Assembly (NCBI RefSeq): GCF_016862775.1
Contig: NZ_BONP01000033.1
Coordinates: 1-33,609 of the forward strand
Length of the DNA stretch: 33,609 bases
Direction: 5' to 3'
Source of the DNA: Cellulomonas phragmiteti
Lineage (GTDB): Bacteria; Actinomycetota; Actinomycetes; Actinomycetales; Cellulomonadaceae
Every line of letters starts with the position of its first letter. Positions within the stretch are counted from its first letter, which is position 1. The position numbers were made by a program, and so were the translations under genes. Positions 22,961 through 29,138 of the stretch are shown here, in pieces. The notes under the pieces were generated by a model. The model made no database searches. It was given only the letters and a program-made list of their open reading frames with translations, and had not been told where the DNA came from.

Positions 22961-22998
22961 AGGCCGCGGAGTCCGAACTCGGATCCGCGGCCTTTCTC
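22961..22998 (+). terminator. whiB7 leader attenuator (intrinsic terminator)
   Basis: AGGCCGCGGA pairs perfectly with TCCGCGGCCT, with an inner TCCG-AACT-CGGA stem separated by one bulged G, followed directly by TTCTC. It is the only hairpin in the window with a pyrimidine-rich T tail and it lies upstream of whiB7 rather than behind it, so it should stop most transcripts before whiB7. Its left arm CGCGGA (22965-22970) can instead pair with TCCGCG (22892-22897) inside the leader ORF. Confidence 0.8.
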
Positions 22999-23016
22999 AT
23001 CCCTCCGGTTCCCACC

Positions 23017-23054
23017 GGGGTGAGCGGCCCGATCCGGCACCCACAGCTCACCCC
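23017..23054 (+). promoter_or_regulatory. Second leader hairpin before the whiB7 ribosome-binding site
   Basis: GGGGTGAGC pairs with GCTCACCCC across a 20-nt loop, ending 12 nt before the AGGAGGA ribosome-binding site. A smaller hairpin CCGGT-TCCC-ACCGG (23005-23018) shares the first bases of the left arm, so the two are mutually exclusive. This could tune transcription or translation of whiB7. Confidence 0.5.
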
Positions 23055-23077
23055 GCAAGGACATTCAGGAGGACACC

Positions 23078-23419
23078 GTGCGGCTCTCGACGCTGCTCGA
23101 CACCGTGAACCAGGGCGGATCCGGCCCCTGGCCCACCAGCAGCACCGCGACGACGAACGACCAGTTCGACCGGATGGTCGCCGACCTCATCCCGTGCCGC
23201 TCCCACGACGCGGAGCTGTGGTTCGCCGAGCGTCAGGCCGACGTGGAGCAGGCCAAGGCCCTGTGCCGGGGGTGCCCGCTCATCGAGGGCTGCCTCGCCG
23301 GCGCCGTCGAGCGCGCCGAGCCGTGGGGCGTCTGGGGCGGTCAGGTCTTCGTCGGCGGGGTGATCGTGGCCACCAAGCGCGGCCGCGGCCGTCCCCGCAA
23401 GGACGCGAGCGCGGCCTGA
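23078..23419 (+). CDS. whiB7: WhiB7 antibiotic-response transcription regulator
   Basis: 113 residues. The four [4Fe-4S] ligands are C40, C63, C66 and C72 (C-x22-C-x2-C-x5-C). The WhiB turn GVWGG is at 84-88, and an AT-hook RGRGRPRK is at 101-108; the AT-hook separates WhiB7 from other WhiB paralogues. The protein binds the primary sigma factor and activates resistance genes when translation or redox state is disturbed. The GTG start has AGGAGGA 4 nt upstream. The N terminus is about 15 residues longer than in M. tuberculosis WhiB7. It lies directly downstream of uvrD2, as in mycobacteria, and its own long leader contains an upstream ORF and an attenuator. Confidence 0.94.
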   Translation: MRLSTLLDTVNQGGSGPWPTSSTATTNDQFDRMVADLIPCRSHDAELWFAERQADVEQAKALCRGCPLIEGCLAGAVERAEPWGVWGGQVFVGGVIVATKRGRGRPRKDASAA

Positions 23420-23482
23420 GACGGCGACCGCCGTGGTCCGCGCCCTGCACCCCATCACCGCCGGCACCCGCCGACGGTCCGC

Positions 23483-23525
23483 GACGCCGGGTCGCGCGAG
23501 GTCACGCCTCGCGCGGCCCGGCGTC
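23483..23525. terminator. Hairpin between whiB7 and the ThiF-like gene
   Basis: GACGCCGGG and CCCGGCGTC form the outer stem; GCGCGAGG and CCTCGCGC form the inner stem. It lies 64 bases after whiB7 and covers the last codons and stop of the convergent ThiF-like gene. Probably a bidirectional terminator. Confidence 0.7.
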
Positions 23526-24569
23526 CGTCGTGCGCGGCGGCACGCGGCACCCGCACGCCGGGTGCGTGGCCCAGCGGCGCTGCACCGCGACCAGGCCGGG
23601 CAGGGTGATCTCCGTCGTGGCGCCGCACAGCGCGGGCACGCCTCCCGCCAGCAGCACGAGGACCTGGGCCGCGGCGATCGCCGCGCACGACCCGGCCAGC
23701 ACGCCGACCTCACCGGTCGCCGGTGAGCCGCTCGCCGTGGGCCCGGTGAGGGCGCCGAGCACGGTGGGCCAGCCCGGGTCGGCGTCGGCGCGGTGCAGGT
23801 CGAGGCAGCGCAGGCAGGGGTCCGTCCCCGGGCGCACGAGCGGCCCGACCACGGCGTCAGCCGCGCGCAGGACGACCGACAGGTGGACGACGTCCTCGGC
23901 GACGAGCCGGGCGGCACGCACCGGGTCGGCGGCGTCGTGCTCGACGACCACGACCACGTCCGGCACGGCGTCGCCGTCGCACCGCACACCGGGTGCCGCG
24001 TCACGCAGCACCCGGCGCGCGGCCACGGACCGGGCCGTGCCCACGTCCGCCCAGCGGTGCGTGCCGCCGGCTACGTCCGGGGAGCGCACGGGTGCGTCGT
24101 CGTCGAGCAGCAGCGTGCCGACGCCCGCCACCGCCAGCTGACGGGCGATCCCCAGCCCCGTGGGGCCGAGCCCGACGAGCCCGACCACCGCGTCGGCTCG
24201 CGCGGCGACGACCGCGTCGCCCGTCGCGTCCGGCTGCAGCAGGGACCACGCCGTCGCGTCGGCGGCGGCCGGCCCGCGGACGGCCGCCGAGGGCTCGGGA
24301 CGTGCCCGTGTCAGCCCCGCGCGCTGCAGCTCGCCGACGGTCGCGGCGACGGCGTCGGGGTCGAGACCGGCGGCACGGGCCCGCGCGGGCAGCCGTGCCA
24401 GGTCGGTCGCGTCGTCGACGGACGTCCACAGGCGGACCTCGGCAGGCCGCAGGTCGACGAGCCGCACGGCCCACCGCGGGTCCGTGCCCACCTGCACCTC
24501 GTCGTCCGCGCGCGGCAGGACACGCAGGCCGGGTCGCAGCAGGACGGGTGCACGGGTCGCGCGGGTCAC
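23502..24569 (-). CDS. ThiF/E1-like protein with PqqD-like N terminus
   Basis: 355 residues. Residues about 8-90 resemble a winged-helix peptide-binding (PqqD/RRE-like) segment. A Rossmann nucleotide site follows (LVGLGPTGLGIARQL, 131-145, then LLLDDD). Zinc-type pairs are C252/C255 (PCLRCLDLHRADADPGWP) and C339/C341 (ACGCRV). The CLRCLDLHR motif is typical of E1-like proteins annotated in actinobacteria as ThiF or TOMM leader-binding proteins. E1 enzymes adenylate a C-terminal carboxylate; the E1 catalytic cysteine could not be assigned. No partner cyclodehydratase or precursor peptide is adjacent, so the substrate is unknown. Its order on the chromosome recalls moeB1 (Rv3206c). The GTG start is a choice; ATG 24602 upstream is possible. 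Confidence 0.75.
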   Translation of the reverse strand: MTRATRAPVLLRPGLRVLPRADDEVQVGTDPRWAVRLVDLRPAEVRLWTSVDDATDLARLPARARAAGLDPDAVAATVGELQRAGLTRARPEPSAAVRGPAAADATAWSLLQPDATGDAVVAARADAVVGLVGLGPTGLGIARQLAVAGVGTLLLDDDAPVRSPDVAGGTHRWADVGTARSVAARRVLRDAAPGVRCDGDAVPDVVVVVEHDAADPVRAARLVAEDVVHLSVVLRAADAVVGPLVRPGTDPCLRCLDLHRADADPGWPTVLGALTGPTASGSPATGEVGVLAGSCAAIAAAQVLVLLAGGVPALCGATTEITLPGLVAVQRRWATHPACGCRVPPRTTDAGPREA

Positions 24570-24644
24570 GGCGCCACCATGGCACCGCGCAGACGGGCGC
24601 ATCGGGCGTCGTCCACAGGACCAGCGCAGGGGCGTCCCGGCACG

Positions 24645-24678
24645 ACGAGGGCACCGTCGCACGCGACGGTGCCCTCGT
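24645..24678 (-). terminator. Perfect 15-bp hairpin downstream of the DUF5679 gene
   Basis: ACGAGGGCACCGTCG pairs with CGACGGTGCCCTCGT around a 4-nt CACG loop. It lies 38 bases beyond the DUF5679 stop and 75 bases before the ThiF-like start on the same strand, so it separates the two transcription units. No T-tract. Confidence 0.75.
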
Positions 24679-24716
24679 GGGTGTCGTGACCGGGCCGAGG
24701 CGACCCGGGCCGGGTC

Positions 24717-24875
24717 TCAGGCCTTGCCGAGGATCCGGTTGAGCTTGGTGCCGCAGACCGGGCAGACGGCCTTGGCCATCCGGCGGCCGGACTCGGAGAC
24801 GACGACGTCGCCCTCCGTCTCCCGCTTCTCCTTGCACTTCACGCAGTAGAACTCGCCCGCCCAGGTGTCGGCCAT
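24717..24875 (-). CDS. DUF5679 small zinc-ribbon protein
   Basis: 52 residues: C11-x2-C14 and C38-x2-C41 in a treble-clef/zinc-ribbon layout, YCVKCKEKRE and VCPVCGTKLNRILG. This is the DUF5679 pattern common in actinobacteria; the similarly short C-terminal motif GTKLNRILG resembles small ribosome- or topoisomerase-associated zinc ribbons, but no function is established. A strong GAGGAGG ribosome-binding site lies 6-7 nt before the ATG. It is transcribed alone, ended by a perfect hairpin, and is divergent from the YgjP-type gene (194-base gap without another gene). Confidence 0.88.
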   Translation of the reverse strand: MADTWAGEFYCVKCKEKRETEGDVVVSESGRRMAKAVCPVCGTKLNRILGKA

Positions 24876-25057
24876 GTGGTCCCTCCTCGTGCTCCTCACC
24901 GGGCGTGGCATCGCGCCCGGGGCAGGGGACCATGACGGCCGCCGTGCGCTCACACAGTAGTGCGCGCCCTGCCCGCGCACGGGCGGTGCGCGACGGCTCC
25001 TACGGCGGCGTCGGGGTGAACCGGGGTGTCGTCGGGCCTGCCACCTGCGGTGCGCGC

Positions 25058-25063
25058 TAGCGT
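25058..25063 (+). promoter_or_regulatory. Leaderless-type -10 hexamer for the YgjP-type gene
   Basis: TAGCGT lies 6 nt before the GTG start and no ribosome-binding site is usable at that spacing. Confidence 0.5.
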
Positions 25064-25069
25064 GCGAGG

Positions 25070-25720
25070 GTGCCGACATCGCGTGGGGCGACGCCGCGCG
25101 GTGGTGCACGCCGCGACGAGGTGGGGCTGCAGGCCTCGGCGCCGCTCGACGCGGCCGGTCCCGCGCCGGTCGTCGAGGTGCGCCGGTCCCGCCGTCGTGC
25201 CCGCACGGTGAGCGCGTGGCGCGAGGGCGGCCGCACGATCGTGGCGATCCCGGCCCGGTTCACCCGCGCGCAGGAGCGCGAGTGGGTGGGACGCATGGTC
25301 GAGCGCCTGGCGGCGCAGGAGCGTCGGCGGCGTCCCTCGGACGCGCAGCTGGTCGCGCGCGCGACCGAGCTGTCGCGGCGCTACCTCGGGGGTCGCGCCG
25401 TGCCGACGAGCGTGCGCTGGTCGTCCAACCAGGGACGGCGGTGGGGCTCGTGCACCCCGTCGGAGGGCACCATCCGCATCTCCGACCGCGTGCAGGGCAT
25501 GCCGCGGTGGGTCCTGGACTACGTGCTGCTCCACGAGCTCGCGCACCTGCTCCAGCCCGGTCACGGCGAGGCGTTCTGGGCCGAGCTGGCCGGCTACCCG
25601 CACACGCAGCGCGCCCGGGGGTTCCTCGAGGGGTGCGCGTTCGCCCGAGACGGCGCGGACGACGACGCGCCCGACGAGCCCGCGGACGACGACCCGGACC
25701 CGGCGCCGCCCGCGGGCTGA
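25070..25720 (+). CDS. YgjP/M48-type zinc metallopeptidase
   Basis: 216 residues. The YgjP-like (DUF45) core includes VRWSSNQGRRWGSCTPSEG (about 115-133), DYVLLHELAHLLQPGHGEAFW with H155, E156, H159 and H165, the HExxH-x5-H zinc site of the family. The N-terminal 45 residues are basic and disordered-looking (ARRDEVGL, RRSRRRART) and the C-terminal about 25 are acidic (ADDDAPDEPADDDPD). These are soluble peptidases of unknown substrate; some are found with restriction systems, but none is nearby. The counterpart in M. tuberculosis may be Rv3207c-like, which I am not certain of. The stop codon lies 10 bases from the convergent zincin-like gene. Confidence 0.87.
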   Translation: MPTSRGATPRGGARRDEVGLQASAPLDAAGPAPVVEVRRSRRRARTVSAWREGGRTIVAIPARFTRAQEREWVGRMVERLAAQERRRRPSDAQLVARATELSRRYLGGRAVPTSVRWSSNQGRRWGSCTPSEGTIRISDRVQGMPRWVLDYVLLHELAHLLQPGHGEAFWAELAGYPHTQRARGFLEGCAFARDGADDDAPDEPADDDPDPAPPAG

Positions 25721-25730
25721 CGGGAGCGGC

Positions 25731-27161
25731 TCAGGTCGCCTGCGGTCCCGACGAGCCGTCGCCCGCAGCGTCACCGTCGGCGTCGTCGAGGATCTGCGCG
25801 AGTGCGCGGTCGAGGTCGGCCGACTCGTCGACCGCCGCCTGCCGACGCGCGTCGTACCCGCTCGGGTCGTCGAGGTCCTCGGACGTGGGCACGAGGTCGG
25901 GGTGCGCCCACACGGCGTCGCGCCCGGCGACCTCGCGCGTGGTCGTCAGGTGCGCCCACACGGTCGCGGCGTCCCGCAGCCGGCGGGGCCGCAGCTCCAG
26001 GCCGACGAGGCTCGCGAACGTCTGCTCGGCCGGGCCGCCGGCGGCGCGGCGGCGGCGCACCATCTCGCGCATCTGCACGGCGTGCGGCAGGTGAGGTGCG
26101 GCCGCGGTGGTGGCGACCTCGTCGACCCACCCCTCGACGAGCGCCAGCGCGTGCTCGAGCCGCGCGAGCGCGGCGTGCTGCGCCGGTGTCGTCTGCGGGG
26201 CGAACACACCTCCGGACAGCGCCTCCTGCAGGGCCGTCGGGTCCGTGGGGTCGATGGCGGCGACCGCCTCCTCGAGGTGGTCGACGTCGATCGCGATGCC
26301 GCGGGCGTACTCCGCGACCGTGTCGAGCAGGTGCGCGCGCAGCCAGGGCACGTGGGCGAACAGCCGGCTCGCGGCGGCCTCGCGCAGCGCGAGGTAGAGC
26401 CGCACCTCCTCCAGCGGGGTGTCGAGCCCCTCGGCGAACTCGTCGACGTTGGCGGCGACGAGCGCGGGCGAGGGGTGCTCCAGCAGCGGCAGGCCGATGT
26501 CGGTGGTCCCGAAGACCTCGCGCGCCAGGGTGCCGGCCGCCTGGCCGACCTGCAGCCCGAACACCGCCGACCCCAGGCCGCGCAGCAGCTGGGTCGGGTC
26601 GCCTGCCGCGTCGTCGCCCGGCACCGCGGTCAGCGCACCGCCGAGCTCGCCGATCGCCGGGCCGAGCGCCCCCGCCAGCGCTGCCGACAGGGACGCCGCG
26701 ACCGGCTCGGTCAGGGTCCGCCACGTCGGCAGCGTCGCCTCGACCCACTCGGCGCGGCTCCACGCGTGGGCGGTCCCGGGTGCCGGCGGCAGGTCCGTCG
26801 CCGCGTCGAGCCACAGCTCCGCGACCGACAGCGCGTCGCGCACGTCCTTGGCGCGGCGCAGCGACAGGGCGGGGTCCCCGCCCACCGCGGCCTGCTGCCG
26901 GGCGAGGTCGTGGGCCATCTGCCAGTTGACCGGCTGGTCGCCGGAGCTTGCGAGCATGCTCTGCACCTGGGACAGCGCCTGCTGCAGCGCGACCGGGTCC
27001 GAGGGCAGGCCGGACGCGGCGGCCATCGCCGCCGGGTCGACGCCCATCTCGCGCATCTCGCGGATCGCGTCGTCGGCCGCCGGGCCGAGCATCGCACGGA
27101 GCATCTGCTCCCACTGCGGCGGGCCGTCGGGGCCGTCGGGGGACGGGACGTCGGGGCTCAT
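25731..27161 (-). CDS. Zincin_2 (DUF2342) family protein, zinc motif degenerate
   Basis: 476 residues. Family blocks are present: N-terminal WEQMLRAMLGPAADDAIREM, VNWQMAHDLARQ (about 75), GLQVGQAAGTLAREVFGTTDIGLPL (about 215), LYLALREAAASRLFAHVPWLRAHLL (about 270), LALVEGWVDEV (about 345) and RRRAAGGPAEQTFASLVGLELRPRRLRDA (about 375). Members are annotated as zinc-dependent metalloproteases, but where an HExxH is expected this protein reads R-E-A-A-A, so hydrolytic activity is doubtful. Function is unknown. The ATG has AGGAGG 6 nt upstream. It is divergent from the PDZ/Lon-type protease gene, the same pairing as Rv3195/Rv3194c, which suggests a shared process. Confidence 0.88.
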   Translation of the reverse strand: MSPDVPSPDGPDGPPQWEQMLRAMLGPAADDAIREMREMGVDPAAMAAASGLPSDPVALQQALSQVQSMLASSGDQPVNWQMAHDLARQQAAVGGDPALSLRRAKDVRDALSVAELWLDAATDLPPAPGTAHAWSRAEWVEATLPTWRTLTEPVAASLSAALAGALGPAIGELGGALTAVPGDDAAGDPTQLLRGLGSAVFGLQVGQAAGTLAREVFGTTDIGLPLLEHPSPALVAANVDEFAEGLDTPLEEVRLYLALREAAASRLFAHVPWLRAHLLDTVAEYARGIAIDVDHLEEAVAAIDPTDPTALQEALSGGVFAPQTTPAQHAALARLEHALALVEGWVDEVATTAAAPHLPHAVQMREMVRRRRAAGGPAEQTFASLVGLELRPRRLRDAATVWAHLTTTREVAGRDAVWAHPDLVPTSEDLDDPSGYDARRQAAVDESADLDRALAQILDDADGDAAGDGSSGPQAT

Positions 27162-27298
27162 GCGGGCCTCCTGGGTGGCCGGGGAGCACCACGGTAACCG
27201 CGCACCGGCGGGGGTCGGCGGGTGCGCGGCCCGGGTTCGCTCACGGCGCACACCCGGCCTGCGCGGACCGTGCGGCCCGGTGAGGGATGATCGTCCTC

Positions 27299-28438
27299 GT
27301 GCTCGACCAGATCCCGCCGGACGACCCCGCCGACGACCCGCGCCCGCGCGACGCCGAGGAGCCCGGCGAGGGGTCGCCCGTGCCCCGGCCGACGCCGCGC
27401 GCGGTGGTCCAGTCGTTCGGCATGCTCGCCGCGTCCGTGCTGGTGGGTGTGCTGGCGGTCATGCCGGCGCCGTACGCGGTCAACGGTCCGGGCCCGACCA
27501 GGGACGTGCTGGGCGAGGTCGACGGGGAGCCGCTGATCGAGGTCGAGGGTGCGCCGACGTACCCGTCGACCGGCGAGCTGCGGCTGACGACGATCTCCGG
27601 CGTCGGCGGTCCGGGCTACCCCGCGTACGCGCTCAACGTGCTGCGCGGCTGGATCTCGCCGTCCTCCGTGGTCCGGCCCGTCGAGGACGTCTACCCCCAG
27701 GACGTGTCCCGGGAGGAGATCGACGAGTCGAACGCGGGCCTCATGGTCTCCTCGCAGGAGAACGCCACGGTGGCGGCGCTCGTCGAGCTGGGCTACGAGG
27801 TCCCGGCGACCCTCGTCGTGGCCGGGACGGTGGAGGGCACGGACGCCGACGGCAAGCTCGAGGAGGGCGACGTGCTGACGGCGATGGACGGGGTGGCGCT
27901 GCCGGACTACCAGACGCTCGTCGGTCGGCTGGCGGACGTCGCACCGGGGGACACCGTGACGCTCACCGTCACGCGCCACGCGCGCAGCGAGGACGTGTCC
28001 GTGGTGACGAGCGAGCGGGAGGGCGGCGGGGCGCAGATCGGCGTCTTCATCGACCCCTCCTTCGACATGCCGGTCGACGTGCGGATCAACATCGAGGGCA
28101 TCGGCGGTCCCAGCGCCGGCACGATGTTCGCCCTCGGCCTGGTCGACCTGCTGACTCCCGAGGACGAGGCCGCGGGGGTGGTCATCGCCGGCACGGGCAC
28201 GATCGACGTCACGGGTGCCGTCGGCCCCATCGGTGGCATCCGGCAGAAGCTCGCCGGTGCGGTCCGTGACGGTGCCGCGTGGTTCCTGGCCCCGGCGGAC
28301 AACTGCGACGAGGTCGTCGGCCACGTCCCGGACGGCCTGCGGGTCGTCGAGGTCGCCACCCTGCGGGACGCCCGCGAGGCGATGGTCGCGATCGGCGCGG
28401 GTGACGCCGACGACCTGCCCACCTGCACCGCCGGCTAG
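27299..28438 (+). CDS. Membrane-anchored PDZ / Lon-type S16 protease (YlbL family)
   Basis: 379 residues. A short Pro/Asp-rich cytosolic tail, one membrane anchor at about 36-56 (FGMLAASVLVGVLAVMPAPY), a PDZ domain (about 170-255; VVAGTVEGTDADGKLEEGDVLTAMDG) and a Lon proteolytic domain. The Ser-Lys dyad is S272 (IGGPSAGTMFALGL) and K317 (GPIGGIRQKLAGA). The protease domain should face outside, so it probably processes envelope proteins. Start choice: GTG 27299 has GATGAT 7 nt upstream; ATG 27287 would add four residues but has no usable ribosome-binding site. It is convergent with the PPA1309-family gene and homologous in place to Rv3194c. Confidence 0.92.
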   Translation: MLDQIPPDDPADDPRPRDAEEPGEGSPVPRPTPRAVVQSFGMLAASVLVGVLAVMPAPYAVNGPGPTRDVLGEVDGEPLIEVEGAPTYPSTGELRLTTISGVGGPGYPAYALNVLRGWISPSSVVRPVEDVYPQDVSREEIDESNAGLMVSSQENATVAALVELGYEVPATLVVAGTVEGTDADGKLEEGDVLTAMDGVALPDYQTLVGRLADVAPGDTVTLTVTRHARSEDVSVVTSEREGGGAQIGVFIDPSFDMPVDVRINIEGIGGPSAGTMFALGLVDLLTPEDEAAGVVIAGTGTIDVTGAVGPIGGIRQKLAGAVRDGAAWFLAPADNCDEVVGHVPDGLRVVEVATLRDAREAMVAIGAGDADDLPTCTAG

Positions 28439-28448
28439 CGGACCGCGC

Positions 28449-29030
28449 TCACTCCAGGGTCGCGCGCACCGCGTCCACCAGGCCCGGCACCAGCTCGGGG
28501 CCCTGGCCGACCGCGTCGTCGCTGTCGTGCGCGCGTGTGCGCACGGCGCACCAGGACGGCCCGGCGCGCAACGCACCGACCGCCAGGCGCACGTCCTGGC
28601 GCTGCGGGTGCGCCAGGAGGGCCGCCAGGGCGGCGTCGGGGTCGTCGGGCAGGTCCTCCTCGACGCCCGGTGGCAGCACCACGCGCTCCACCGTCACCGC
28701 GGCACCGTGCACGGTGGACGGCCAGGTCAGCCCTCCGAGCAGCTGCTCGAGGTCCTCGGCGGCGGGCAGCCCCTCCTGCTCGACGGACGTCAGGTGCTGG
28801 TCGTCGGCCCGGGCCGCGGCGAGCACCTCGGGGGTCAGCTGGTCCGCGAGCCCCGGCTCGGCCTGCAGCGCGGCCTGGGTCCGCACGAGCGCGAAGACGC
28901 GCACGGGCGCGTCCCACCCGGCGGTGGCGACGTGGTGCTCGATCTCGCGCACCGCGTCGGCCAGCGCGCGCCGGGCGCGGGCCTCGGGGGAGGTGTCGTC
29001 GGTGGGCGGCGGGGCGGGGGTCGTGCTCAC
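28449..29030 (-). CDS. PPA1309 family protein (function unknown)
   Basis: 193 residues, no membrane segment. The N-terminal half is helical (RRALADAVREIEHHVATAGWDAPVRVFALVRTQAAL), followed by WPSTVHGAAVTVERVVLPPG and VRLAVGALRAGPSWCAVRTR. I recognise these as the actinobacterial PPA1309 family; no activity is known. GTG start with GACGAT 6 nt upstream. It lies between and antiparallel to the PDZ/Lon protease and UPF0182 genes, an order I recall as conserved in many actinobacteria. Confidence 0.85.
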   Translation of the reverse strand: MSTTPAPPPTDDTSPEARARRALADAVREIEHHVATAGWDAPVRVFALVRTQAALQAEPGLADQLTPEVLAAARADDQHLTSVEQEGLPAAEDLEQLLGGLTWPSTVHGAAVTVERVVLPPGVEEDLPDDPDAALAALLAHPQRQDVRLAVGALRAGPSWCAVRTRAHDSDDAVGQGPELVPGLVDAVRATLE

Positions 29031-29036
29031 GCGCCC

Positions 29037-29042
29037 ATCGTC
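29037..29042 (-). promoter_or_regulatory. Leaderless-type -10 hexamer for the PPA1309 gene
   Basis: GACGAT on the minus strand lies 6 nt before the GTG start; it shares the xANNNT pattern and spacing of the other leaderless-type starts. Confidence 0.4.
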
Positions 29043-29138
29043 GCACCCTGTGGGAACCTGGGAGCCGTCGCGTCCGTTCGTCAGCCGGAGGGCGCGCGTC
29101 GCGCCCGCCGCCCGCCGACCCTCGAGGAACGCCACGCC

